Made by a program: the position numbers and the translations under genes. A stretch of 64,000 bases of DNA from Psychrobacter sp. UBA3962. GTDB lineage: Bacteria; Pseudomonadota; Gammaproteobacteria; Pseudomonadales; Moraxellaceae. Positions 16,798 through 25,945 of the stretch are shown piece by piece. Location: the NCBI RefSeq assembly GCF_002385225.1, contig NZ_DGDC01000020.1, positions 1 to 64,000 of the forward strand. The letters are read 5' to 3'. The notes below the pieces were generated by a model. The model was not told the DNA's origin. It did no database searches and was given only the letters and a program-made list of their open reading frames with translations. Numbering within the stretch: the stretch's first letter is position 1; the number at the start of each line of letters is the position of its first letter.

Positions 16798-19452
16798 ATG
16801 GCTAAAACCACCGGTAAAAAAACAGCATCGACCTCTTCAGCCAGTGCCAAAGGTAAGTCACTGGTTATTGTGGAGTCTCCTGCAAAAGCGAAAACCATCA
16901 ATAAATACTTGGGTGACGACTTTATTGTCCGCTCAAGTATTGGTCATGTGCGTGATTTGCCAACCAGCAGCGGTGCCAAGAAAAAAGCCACCAAAGCGGA
17001 TGAAGACTTAACCAAAGAAGAAAAAGCACAGCAAGCCTTGGTACGCAGAATGGGCATCGACCCAGAGCATGGCTGGAAAGCAGTGTATGAAGTCTTGCCT
17101 AGCAAAACCAAAGTTATTAAAGAATTAAAAGCCCTGGCCAAAGATGCAGATAAGATTTATCTGGCGACGGATTTAGATAGAGAAGGGGAAGCCATTGCTT
17201 GGCACTTACGTGAAGTGATTGGCGGTGATGACAGCAAATACCAAAGAGTGGTGTTTAACGAGATTACCAAATCTGCCATCCAAAACGCGTTTAAAGAGCC
17301 AGGTAAGCTAGATATTGACCGAGTTAATGCTCAGCAAGCTCGCCGCTTTTTAGACCGTGTGGTGGGCTTTATGGTGTCTCCTTTATTGTGGCAAAAAATT
17401 GCCCGTGGTCTATCTGCAGGACGAGTACAGTCGGTAGCGACTCGTCTTGTGGTAGAGCGTGAGCGTGAGATTCGTGCCTTTATTCCAGAAGAATATTGGC
17501 AAATTCATGCCGACACCACTATGAAAGGTAGTGACAATGCCAATGTGGCCGAAGACACACCTATTCGTCTAGAAGCGGTTAAACAAAATGGCAAGACGCT
17601 TAAGCTTGAGAATAAACAGCAAACTGACGCGGTACTTGAGGTTCTTAAACCCGCCAAATATGTGGTTAAAGAGCGTGAAGAAAAACCCACTCAGTCCAAA
17701 CCAGGTGCGCCATTTATTACCTCGACCTTGCAGCAAGCAGCCAGTACTCGCCTGGGCTTTCCAGTCAAGAAAACCATGATGTTAGCACAGCGCCTGTATG
17801 AAGCTGGTCACATTACTTATATGCGTACCGACTCTACCTTCTTATCAGCTGATGCCTTAGCGGGAGTTCGCGGCTTTATCGAAGACAGCTATGGCAAAAA
17901 GTATTTGCCAGAGAAGCCCAACTTTTATGGCAGCAAGCAGAATGCCCAAGAGGCTCACGAAGCGATTCGTCCGACCAATGCCAATCTAAAATCGACTCAG
18001 TTGAAAGGCGTTGAGCGTGATGCCATTCGTCTTTATGAGTTGATCTGGCGTCAGTTTGTGGCTTGTCAGATGTTACCGGCCAAATATAAGTCAGTTAATT
18101 TATTGGTTGAAGCGGGTAACGTGGAGCTAAAAGCCCGTGGTCGTACCATGACTTTTGATGGCTATACCAAGGTTATGCCACCCGCGAAAACAGATGATAC
18201 CTTACTACCTGATGTTAAACAGGGTGATGAGCTGAATCTGATCAAGCTGGACCCCAGTCAGCATTTCACCAAGCCGCCAGCACGTTACACAGAAGCCAGC
18301 TTGGTTAAAGAGCTTGAGAAAAAGGGCATTGGCCGTCCCTCTACCTATGCTTCAATTATCTCGACCATTCAAGACCGGGGTTACGTCAGATTAGAGAACA
18401 AGCGCCTATATGCTGAGAAAATGGGTGATATTGTCACCGACCGTCTGACTGAAAGTTTCCCAGAGCTGATGGACTACACCTTTACTGCAGGTCTTGAAGA
18501 TGAGCTAGACCACGTGGCGCAAGGGGACCAAGATTGGAAAGCGGTTCTTGACGATTTCTATGGTGATTTCAAAAACAAACTTGAACATGCCAAAGAAAAA
18601 GACGGTATGCGTCCTAATGATCCAACAGATGTGCCTGATGTGCACTGTGACCTATGTGATCGACCGATGCAGCTGCGTAATGGTTCAACTGGGGTGTTCT
18701 TAGGCTGTACTGGTTATAACTTGCCCCCTAAAGAACGCTGTAAAGGCACCAAAAACTTAATGCCTGTTGAGGCCTTTGCTAACTTAGACGACAGTGAGAT
18801 TGATGAGACTGCTGAAGTCAAAGAGTTGATGGAGAAAAAACGCTGTCCTAAATGTAGCACCGCAATGGATGGCTATATTGTCGATGGTGGCTTAAAACTA
18901 CATATTTGCGGGAATAACCCAGATTGTGACGGCTATCTGCTAGAAGAAGGTAAGTTTGAAGTACCAGGGTCTGATGCACCGACCATTGATTGTAATAAAT
19001 GTGATGGTCAAATGGAGCTAAAGACCGGTCGCTTTGGTCCTTACTTTGCCTGTAACAAATGTGACAACACGCGTAAAGTGTTGAAAAATGGCGAGCCTGC
19101 GCCACCGCGTATGGACCCAATCGACATGCCACAGTTAAGATCGACCAAGCATGATGACCACTTCATCTTACGTGAGGGCGCGGCGGGCTTGTTCCTAGCA
19201 GCGTCTAAGTTCCCGAAAGTACGGGAGACCAGACCCCCGAAATTGGCTGAGCTGCGTAGTATCCAAGATCAAATGGAAGACAAGTTCCAGTACTTGTTCA
19301 AAGGTCCAGATGAAGACCCAGAGGGCAACCCAACGATTCTACGTTGGTCGCGTAAGCAAAAGGAGCAGTATATTGGCTCGGAAAGCTTGAAGACGGGCAA
19401 GGCGACGCGTTGGGGTATTTACTGGCGTAATGGCGAGTGGGTTGAGGAGTAG
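16798..19452 (+). CDS. topA: DNA topoisomerase I (type IA)
   Basis: Relaxes negative supercoils by transient single-strand cleavage. The Toprim motif is LVIVESPAKAKTI, followed by the acidic motif LATDLDREGEAIAWHL. The active-site tyrosine is in ITYMRTDST (residue 341 from this start). Three C-terminal zinc-ribbon modules are visible, starting CDLCDRPM, CPKCSTAM and CNKCDGQM. The frame opens at a GTG (16789), but the AGGA at 16783-16786 is 11 bases from ATG 16798 and almost touches the GTG, so I chose the ATG (884 residues). Confidence 0.96.
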   Translation: MAKTTGKKTASTSSASAKGKSLVIVESPAKAKTINKYLGDDFIVRSSIGHVRDLPTSSGAKKKATKADEDLTKEEKAQQALVRRMGIDPEHGWKAVYEVLPSKTKVIKELKALAKDADKIYLATDLDREGEAIAWHLREVIGGDDSKYQRVVFNEITKSAIQNAFKEPGKLDIDRVNAQQARRFLDRVVGFMVSPLLWQKIARGLSAGRVQSVATRLVVEREREIRAFIPEEYWQIHADTTMKGSDNANVAEDTPIRLEAVKQNGKTLKLENKQQTDAVLEVLKPAKYVVKEREEKPTQSKPGAPFITSTLQQAASTRLGFPVKKTMMLAQRLYEAGHITYMRTDSTFLSADALAGVRGFIEDSYGKKYLPEKPNFYGSKQNAQEAHEAIRPTNANLKSTQLKGVERDAIRLYELIWRQFVACQMLPAKYKSVNLLVEAGNVELKARGRTMTFDGYTKVMPPAKTDDTLLPDVKQGDELNLIKLDPSQHFTKPPARYTEASLVKELEKKGIGRPSTYASIISTIQDRGYVRLENKRLYAEKMGDIVTDRLTESFPELMDYTFTAGLEDELDHVAQGDQDWKAVLDDFYGDFKNKLEHAKEKDGMRPNDPTDVPDVHCDLCDRPMQLRNGSTGVFLGCTGYNLPPKERCKGTKNLMPVEAFANLDDSEIDETAEVKELMEKKRCPKCSTAMDGYIVDGGLKLHICGNNPDCDGYLLEEGKFEVPGSDAPTIDCNKCDGQMELKTGRFGPYFACNKCDNTRKVLKNGEPAPPRMDPIDMPQLRSTKHDDHFILREGAAGLFLAASKFPKVRETRPPKLAELRSIQDQMEDKFQYLFKGPDEDPEGNPTILRWSRKQKEQYIGSESLKTGKATRWGIYWRNGEWVEE

Positions 19453-19509
19453 GACTTAAGCCATTGGCTACTTGCTTAAGTTAAATAAAGACCACAAGCA
19501 TATTAAAAG

Positions 19510-19542
19510 AAAAGGCCCAACACTTTAAGTGTTGGGCCTTTT
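19510..19542. terminator. Bidirectional terminator between topA and trhO
   Basis: Near-perfect stem AAAAGGCCCAACACTT / AAGTGTTGGGCCTTTT between convergent genes. Confidence 0.92.
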
Positions 19543-19588
19543 GCTATAACAGTATTTACTCGATTAAAATTTACTCACTTAGAAGAGA

Positions 19589-20611
19589 CTAGTCTTGTTG
19601 CTGCTGCTCAAGCTTTGCTTGTAGCTTCTGCTGTTTGCGAGTTTCAATAACGTCATTTACTTCAGCGCCAATGTGGGCTTCACCACGCTCTTTGGCCAAC
19701 TGGATTTGACGTTGACGCTCACGGAATCTAGCTCGCTGCTCTTCAGTGGCTTTATCGATACAATGAGGGCAAGACTCGCCTTTTACATAGGCAGGATGCT
19801 GCTTATCTTCTTCGGTAATCGGCATACGGCAAGCGTAGCATTGGTCATAATCACTTTTTTCAAGGCTATGATTCACGGCCACGCGATTGTCAAAAACGAA
19901 GCAGTCGCCTTCCCACATAGATTGCTCAGCAGGCACTTCTTCTAAGTACTTTAAAATACCGCCTTCTAAATGATAGACCTCATCGAAGCCCTGCTCACGC
20001 AAATACGCGGTCGATTTCTCACAGCGAATACCCCCAGTACAGAACATTGCCACTTTTTTATGCTTAGTGGGGTCCAGCTCATTTTTTACGTATTCTGGAA
20101 ACTCACGGAAGGTTTCTGTTTTTGGGTTTACCGCATTTTTGAAGGTACCGATTTGAACTTCATAATCATTACGGGTGTCGATTAACAGTACCTCTGGATC
20201 GCTAATTAAGTCATTCCACTCGCTAGGCTTCACGTAACGGCCAACGGATTGTAAAGGGTCAATACCTTCTACACCCATGGTAACGATTTCTTTTTTTAGC
20301 TTAACTTTGGTACGGAAAAAAGGCTGGGTATCGGTAAAAGACTCTTTGTATTCTAGCTGGCCGATGGCTGGTATCTGTTGAATATAGTCTAGTACGGCAT
20401 CAATCCCTTCACGGCTACCAGATATGGTGCCATTAATACCTTCAGAGGCCAGTAATAGCGTGCCACGTACCTCTTGATCTAACATCAACTGGCGCAATGG
20501 CTCACGGTAATCTTCATAATCATTAAAGCGGGTAAATTTATAAAGGGCAGTTACTACAATATCCTGTTGCTGTGAAGTAGCTTCTGCACTTATTGGATTT
20601 TGAGTTGTCAT
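19589..20611 (-). CDS. trhO: tRNA uridine(34) hydroxylase TrhO (rhodanese-like)
   Basis: Makes 5-hydroxyuridine at the tRNA wobble position, the precursor of cmo5U, using oxygen. An N-terminal acylphosphatase-like domain (GTLLLASEGINGTISG) precedes a rhodanese domain with active-site cysteine in MFCTGGIRCEKST, then a Cys-rich C-terminal part (CYACRMP and CPHC) that may bind metal. The tail is Gln/Lys-rich. The 340 residues fit the family (formerly YceA). A Shine-Dalgarno CAGGAGAA fixes the start. Confidence 0.94.
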   Translation of the reverse strand: MTTQNPISAEATSQQQDIVVTALYKFTRFNDYEDYREPLRQLMLDQEVRGTLLLASEGINGTISGSREGIDAVLDYIQQIPAIGQLEYKESFTDTQPFFRTKVKLKKEIVTMGVEGIDPLQSVGRYVKPSEWNDLISDPEVLLIDTRNDYEVQIGTFKNAVNPKTETFREFPEYVKNELDPTKHKKVAMFCTGGIRCEKSTAYLREQGFDEVYHLEGGILKYLEEVPAEQSMWEGDCFVFDNRVAVNHSLEKSDYDQCYACRMPITEEDKQHPAYVKGESCPHCIDKATEEQRARFRERQRQIQLAKERGEAHIGAEVNDVIETRKQQKLQAKLEQQQQD

Positions 20612-20760
20612 GTTTTCTCCTGCTGGCTAGGTCGCAAACCTAGTGCTGATGAGGTCAAAGCAATACATAAAATAGTAGATAATTTTATGATCACTTTGAC
20701 GGGTTAAAATAGCAAAGGCAGTCAAAAACTGTGCTTTGCTGCTTAATAAACTGCAAAAAT

Positions 20761-20787
20761 AAAAGCGCTATCTTTCATAGCGCTTTT
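20761..20787 (-). terminator. Terminator of mrcA
   Basis: Stem AAAAGCGCTAT / ATAGCGCTTTT; on the minus strand it is followed by TTTTATTTTT, about 95 bases after the mrcA stop. Confidence 0.85.
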
Positions 20788-20881
20788 GGGTAGGGTAATC
20801 TTATTGGTGGTGGCATACTGTATAAATAGCAAGGGTAGCTTGCAGTTACCTAATCCCTCACTAGAGCCGATGTGAGGAGTT

Positions 20882-23635
20882 TTACTCTGCTTTAGCAGTT
20901 TCCTTCTTCTCAGGAGCTTTCTGCTCTACTTTCTCGGGCTTCCTAGCTGGTGCTGGCTTCTTCTCTACCGGTTTTTCTGATTTTGGTTCAGTAGAAGGTG
21001 GGGGCTCAACAGGCTCTGGTGGCTTTCTTTCAGTCAAAGCGGCTCTAGGCGGCGTCATGCCTGCATTGCCGATTACTTTCTGGTTGGTAATTTGACTGCT
21101 GTAGTCTTTTTCGCCTTGTTTATCATCATCTGATAAGTTAACCACTTCTTGCTTCTTAATTTCAGATTTTGCCACGTTGTTAACGCTGACCCATTGATAA
21201 GGGACAGATTTTAGGGCGCTGCGCATATATTCTACCCAAATAGGCAAGGCAGCCACACCGCCATATTCCCCTCTACCTAAGGTTGAAGGCTGGTCAAAAC
21301 CTAACCATACTACTGATACTTGAGTGGGATGGAATCCTGCGAACCAGGCATCCTTCATCTCGTTAGTTGTCCCTGTTTTACCGCCAATATCAGAGCGACC
21401 TAAGGCTTTGGCTCGGGTTGCTGTCCCGCTTTGAATGACGGCACGAAGCATACCTGCCATCTCATAAGCCACAGCGGGCTTTAAGATACGAGGCGCTTGG
21501 TCTGCTGCTTGATAAGTCAACGGTACAGGTTTCAAGCGATCTGATTCAGGACCTGCATCGTAGCGTATAGATTCAATAGCAGTCTGCAACGATTTTTTAG
21601 GATCCGGCTTGGCTTCTTCTGAGTCAGAATCTTGGGCAACCACTTCAGGTTCTTCTGACTCTGACGTTTCACTGGCTGTGATTAGCTCTGGATCTTCTTG
21701 CAAGGCTTTAACTGCTTTTTCGCGCTGCTCAGCATTGGCCTCAGCTTGTTTCTCAAAATCTTCAAGCTGTTTTTCATTTAGCTCTTTAAGCTCATTGTTG
21801 TAGCACAAAGCACAGGCACGTTGAGGATTGGCTAAATATAATAGGTTGTTTTCATAATCGTAAACTTGATCAATAAAGTAAGGCTGTACGCGGTGGCCAC
21901 CGTTAGCAAAAGCGGCGTAAGCAGTCGCCATTTGTAAAGGGGTGGCTTGTCCAGCGCCCAATGCCAAAGATAGGGTAGTAGGCAGCTTATCCTTATCAAG
22001 ACCAAACTGATCTAATAACTGACGCGCTTCTTCAGTACCTACCGCTTGCAGTAAACGAATAGAAACCAAGTTACGCGATAAAATAAGTCCCCGTCTTATA
22101 GTCATGTCGCCATAGAAGCGACCGTCAGAGTTTTTAGGACTCCAATCGCCAATACGTAAGGGACCATCAGAAATCATGCTGTCAGGGCGATAGCCTTTTT
22201 CTAATGCTGCAGCATAGTTAAGTGGCTTAATGGTTGAACCAGGCTGACGCCAGCCTTGTGTGGCCCGGTTAAATTTACTGTGCTGATAGTCAAACCCACC
22301 CACTAGAGCTTCAATGGCTCCGGTTTCAGGATCTAAGGCTATCAAGCTCCCTTGCACATCAGGAACCTGAGTTAAGCGCCAAGAGGTGTTATTTTCATTG
22401 GCTATTAAACGCACGATATCATCCTTTTTGACGATATCTGAGGCGCTGTTGGGATATCTTCTAATACGGTTGGCATCTAGATATTCTTTGGCCCAGCTCA
22501 TGCCTGACCAAGGAATGGTAACCACTTCACCGTTTTGTAACTCAGCTTTGAAGCTACGACCACTCACCTCAGTAACTTTGGCTGGAACCATGTTGGAATA
22601 AGTTTTGAAATTAGCCAAAGGCTCACCATTGGCCTCAGCACCTCGCCAACCGTGGCGACGGTCATAGCCGATCAAACCTTTTTTGATGGCTGTGTCTGCT
22701 GCTCTTTGGTCTACACTATCTACGGTCAGCTTAACGCGCCAACCGGCGTTGACCACTTCTTCTCCATAGCGATCCACTAAAGTACGACGGGTCATTTCAG
22801 CCAAATAAGGCATATTCACATCGAGCTTTTCTTTATATAGATGGACGCCAAGTGGCTGCTGAATCGCTTTGTCATGCTCCGCTTTAGTAATATGACCCAA
22901 CTCTAACATACGCCCTAAAATCCAATTACGACGTTCTAGCGCGACGTCAGGATTAGAGACAGGGTTATTTTGTGAAGGAGCTTTAGGCAGGCCAGCCAGT
23001 GTGGCCATTTCAGCGATGGTTAGGTTTTCTAAGGACTTACTAAAATATTTCTTGGCAGCGGCCCGGATACCATAAGCGCCTTCTCCCATATAAATCTTAT
23101 TGACATATAAGGTTAGGATTTCTTGCTTGGTTAATTCTTCTTCAATGTTACGGGCCAAATATAGTTCAGTTAGCTTACGGCTGAAAGTGCGCTCAGGACT
23201 TAAGAAATAGTTCTTTGCCACTTGCATGGTAATGGTTGAGCCACCGGTTTGCCCTTCATCCTCAGTAATAATTTCGGTTACCGCCCGACCCAAACCTTTA
23301 ATACTAATGCCGCTGTGCTCATAGAATGAGGAGTCTTCAGCCGCTAAAAAAGCATTAATAAAATCTTGGGGAATCTCATCATAGGTCACTGGCAATGACA
23401 TACGGTTACCGTATTGACCAATTAACTTGTCGTCTTTGCTATAAATTTGCAAAGGCATTTCCAGATTTGAGGTCTTGATATCTGAAATATCGGGTAGGTT
23501 TGGCGAGATATACATGGCCATCCCATAAAATCCAATAGGCAGTGCCAATACCAATATGAGAGCCAAGGCAAGGATGGCCAACAATATGGAAACAATATAA
23601 TGGATAAGACGAGAGTTAGCAGACGATTGAGACAT
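20882..23635 (-). CDS. mrcA: Penicillin-binding protein 1A, bifunctional
   Basis: Class A PBP: glycosyltransferase plus transpeptidase for peptidoglycan, anchored by one TM (about 13-38). GT51 motifs are visible (AAEDSSFYEHSG, GGSTITMQVAKN, EGAYGIRAAAKKYF). Transpeptidase motifs are GSTIKP (SxxK), SRN (SxN) and GKTGTTNE (KTG). Between SRN and KTG is an insertion that begins with a CxxC (ACALCYNN) and continues as an acidic, coiled-coil-like stretch of about 80 residues. The C-terminus is a long Pro/Lys/Glu-rich tail. It diverges from pilM, the usual position beside the pil operon in gammaproteobacteria. Confidence 0.96.
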   Translation of the reverse strand: MSQSSANSRLIHYIVSILLAILALALILVLALPIGFYGMAMYISPNLPDISDIKTSNLEMPLQIYSKDDKLIGQYGNRMSLPVTYDEIPQDFINAFLAAEDSSFYEHSGISIKGLGRAVTEIITEDEGQTGGSTITMQVAKNYFLSPERTFSRKLTELYLARNIEEELTKQEILTLYVNKIYMGEGAYGIRAAAKKYFSKSLENLTIAEMATLAGLPKAPSQNNPVSNPDVALERRNWILGRMLELGHITKAEHDKAIQQPLGVHLYKEKLDVNMPYLAEMTRRTLVDRYGEEVVNAGWRVKLTVDSVDQRAADTAIKKGLIGYDRRHGWRGAEANGEPLANFKTYSNMVPAKVTEVSGRSFKAELQNGEVVTIPWSGMSWAKEYLDANRIRRYPNSASDIVKKDDIVRLIANENNTSWRLTQVPDVQGSLIALDPETGAIEALVGGFDYQHSKFNRATQGWRQPGSTIKPLNYAAALEKGYRPDSMISDGPLRIGDWSPKNSDGRFYGDMTIRRGLILSRNLVSIRLLQAVGTEEARQLLDQFGLDKDKLPTTLSLALGAGQATPLQMATAYAAFANGGHRVQPYFIDQVYDYENNLLYLANPQRACALCYNNELKELNEKQLEDFEKQAEANAEQREKAVKALQEDPELITASETSESEEPEVVAQDSDSEEAKPDPKKSLQTAIESIRYDAGPESDRLKPVPLTYQAADQAPRILKPAVAYEMAGMLRAVIQSGTATRAKALGRSDIGGKTGTTNEMKDAWFAGFHPTQVSVVWLGFDQPSTLGRGEYGGVAALPIWVEYMRSALKSVPYQWVSVNNVAKSEIKKQEVVNLSDDDKQGEKDYSSQITNQKVIGNAGMTPPRAALTERKPPEPVEPPPSTEPKSEKPVEKKPAPARKPEKVEQKAPEKKETAKAE

Positions 23636-24176
23636 AGTGACTCTATTAATTAGAAACGGAAATATTAGGCACAGTAGAAATTACAGTCTCTGCCTTAAAA
23701 ATCAATCAAAACAGTAACCTAGGTTGACTGCTATAGCCGATTAAATTCAAGAGAGGTCAGGATAGTGATTTCTTGCTATGCATAAAAAGCACATATAACA
23801 CGCATATAACTACAATTATAAAGCAAATTATAAAGTAATTGAGCGTTATCTTATAGTTCTAACCACAAAACAAAGTAATGCGCTAAGTTTTAAGTGATAA
23901 AAAGTTCTATTTTATAATAAAACACAGAGGAAGGTGTAGAAAAGCTAGAGACATCATAGTTTAGCGTAAATTTAAAGTTATCACCTCAACTATTGGGAAC
24001 AGTTGAAAATAATTTATTATGTATATCTTAATAGAATAATTAATTTAAATTAATTATTGTATTGACAAAGGGTGGTTAAATAAATAGGGTGGTAAATCAA
24101 ATTAGAGAGAATTAATTTATTGAAACCAACGCTAGTCGGTAACAACTAAGCTTATTATTAGCGTACAAAATCAAGG
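23636..24176. other. Divergent mrcA-pilM intergenic region
   Basis: 540 AT-rich bases with no open frame of note. It must hold the mrcA and pil operon promoters. A TTGACA is at 24062-24067 but has no well-spaced -10. Two direct GGGTGGTWAAAT repeats lie near its pilM end. Confidence 0.6.
24069..24097 (+). repeat. Two direct repeats upstream of pilM
   Basis: GGGTGGTTAAAT and GGGTGGTAAAT start at 24070 and 24087, 17 bases apart, about 90 bases before pilM. The spacing of roughly one and a half helical turns is compatible with a dimeric regulator site. The regulator is unknown. Confidence 0.4.
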
Positions 24177-25250
24177 ATGTGTCTCTTGCGGCTATCTTTT
24201 GCCCAATCAAAATCATTACTAGCAATATCGGTTAATGCCAGTACTTTAAGCGTTGTAGAATTAAGTTTCAAAAAGCAGCAGTACCATTTGTTAGCCTATG
24301 GCATGGTGGCACTAGAGGAGGGGGAGGTTGTAGACAACCAGATTATAGACACCGAGCATATGGGTCAACGTATTGCCACTCTTGTTGCTCGTAGTTCGTG
24401 TCAAACCAAGCATGCAGCAATGGCTCTAGCAACAGATCTGGTTATCACTCGCTACATTAATTTGCCTAACGATCTTGATGAACAAGACATTGAAGCTCAA
24501 ATACGAGTCGATGCCGACCAGTATATTCCTTATCCCTTGAATGAGGTGAGTTTAGACTTTGAGGTATTAGGAGCAGCCAAGGATGAGGTTGGCTGCAATG
24601 AAGTTTTGTTAATAGTGGCGCGCACAGAATACGTCGAACAGTATCGCGATACTTTAATATTTGCTGGACTAAAACCAAAGATAGTAGAGGTTGAGGCACA
24701 GGCTATCGAGCGTGCTTTGCAACTTATGCTTAGCGGAAGTATTAATTATCCAACTACGATAGCATTGGTCGTTATAGGTCAAAGTCGAACCACGGTTTAT
24801 ATTGCTCAGCAAGGGCAATTTGTTTATCAGTTGCAACAGTTGTTTGGTGACAGTCATTTGACCAGTGCCATTGCTACACACTATGGCCTAGTCAGTGAAG
24901 AGGCTGAGCAGGCCAAATTAAACCCAAAGTCGCTCATTGATTATGATCAGCTCCTCTTTCAGCCCTTTATTGACACTTTAATGGCACACCTAACTGTGGC
25001 TTTTGAGCAGTATGCAAAAACTGAGATAAGTTCTGAGATTGAACACGTCATATTATGTGGCAAAGGGAGTGTACTGCCTCAGTTGGACAGTAAGCTACAA
25101 CAGCAACTGTCTTTGCCGGTTACCTTAGCCAACCCGTTTAAGGCTATGAATATATCGGCCGCTATTGATACTGAACAGCTGTTGAACGATGCCCCTCAGT
25201 TAATGACCGCCTGCGGCTTAGGCATGCGCTGCCAAAGGGTTGGCTACTGA
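24177..25250 (+). CDS. pilM: Type IV pilus assembly protein PilM
   Basis: Cytoplasmic actin-like ATPase fold protein that binds the N-terminus of PilN and links the pilus motor to the inner-membrane alignment complex. The FtsA-like phosphate motif is visible (LAISVNASTLSVVELS) with a late VILCGKGSVLPQL segment. The 357 residues fit PilM. AAGG directly touches ATG 24177 but is 9 bases from TTG 24186, which would give MRLSFAQSKSLLAI; the TTG may be the true start. The stop overlaps the pilN start by one base. Confidence 0.93.
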   Translation: MCLLRLSFAQSKSLLAISVNASTLSVVELSFKKQQYHLLAYGMVALEEGEVVDNQIIDTEHMGQRIATLVARSSCQTKHAAMALATDLVITRYINLPNDLDEQDIEAQIRVDADQYIPYPLNEVSLDFEVLGAAKDEVGCNEVLLIVARTEYVEQYRDTLIFAGLKPKIVEVEAQAIERALQLMLSGSINYPTTIALVVIGQSRTTVYIAQQGQFVYQLQQLFGDSHLTSAIATHYGLVSEEAEQAKLNPKSLIDYDQLLFQPFIDTLMAHLTVAFEQYAKTEISSEIEHVILCGKGSVLPQLDSKLQQQLSLPVTLANPFKAMNISAAIDTEQLLNDAPQLMTACGLGMRCQRVGY

Positions 25251-25945
25251 TGCCTAAGCTTAACTTGTTGCCGTGGCGGGAGCAGCGTCGGCAGCAAAAA
25301 AATAATCAATTCATAATGGCTTTGGTTTTAAGTTTAGCTATTACCTTATTGATGGCGGCAGCTGTTTGGGGCTATTTGCAGCAAATAAACCATACTCTTA
25401 TTTTGGCCAATAAAGTATTGATTGATAAAAACGCACAATTACAGATTGCCATAGATAAGGATCAGTCAGAGAAGCAACGCCAACAAAAGATCGTCGCACA
25501 GTTTATAGAAACAGAGCGCCTGGCTCATCATCGCAACAGCTTAGTGCAGCTGTGGTCAGAGCTGACTTCAGTTATTCCAACAACGATGTCTCTGACAAAT
25601 ATTGAGAGTCAACAAGGCTCAATGGTGTTTCGCGGCAAGAGTAGGGAGTCTAGTGCAGTCTCAAAGTTTGTGGCTTACTTACAGCAAAATCCAGCCATAC
25701 AACAAGCACAAGTTAAACATATAAAAAAACCAGAATCAGTGACACAAGCTACGCCTTATCACAGTGATCACAATCAGAGCAGTGTTGATCAGCAGATTGG
25801 TGCATCTCTTATAGACTCAAGGGCTGATAGCCACCACTTCGACTTTGAAGTGGTGGCTATCTTGTTTGAGAAGGAAGCTAAGCATAATGATTCTGTACCA
25901 AACAACTCTAGCAACGAAGCAGCTAGTAAAGAGGCCGGATCATGA
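25250..25945 (+). CDS. pilN: Type IV pilus assembly protein PilN
   Basis: Bitopic inner-membrane protein pairing with PilO and binding PilM through its first residues. The PilM-binding motif is visible at the N-terminus (MPKLNLLPWREQRRQ). One TM lies at about 23-43, then a coiled coil and a ferredoxin-like periplasmic domain. At 231 residues it is longer than usual because of an extra segment after about residue 165. It overlaps pilM by one base and the next gene by four. Confidence 0.95.
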   Translation: MPKLNLLPWREQRRQQKNNQFIMALVLSLAITLLMAAAVWGYLQQINHTLILANKVLIDKNAQLQIAIDKDQSEKQRQQKIVAQFIETERLAHHRNSLVQLWSELTSVIPTTMSLTNIESQQGSMVFRGKSRESSAVSKFVAYLQQNPAIQQAQVKHIKKPESVTQATPYHSDHNQSSVDQQIGASLIDSRADSHHFDFEVVAILFEKEAKHNDSVPNNSSNEAASKEAGS

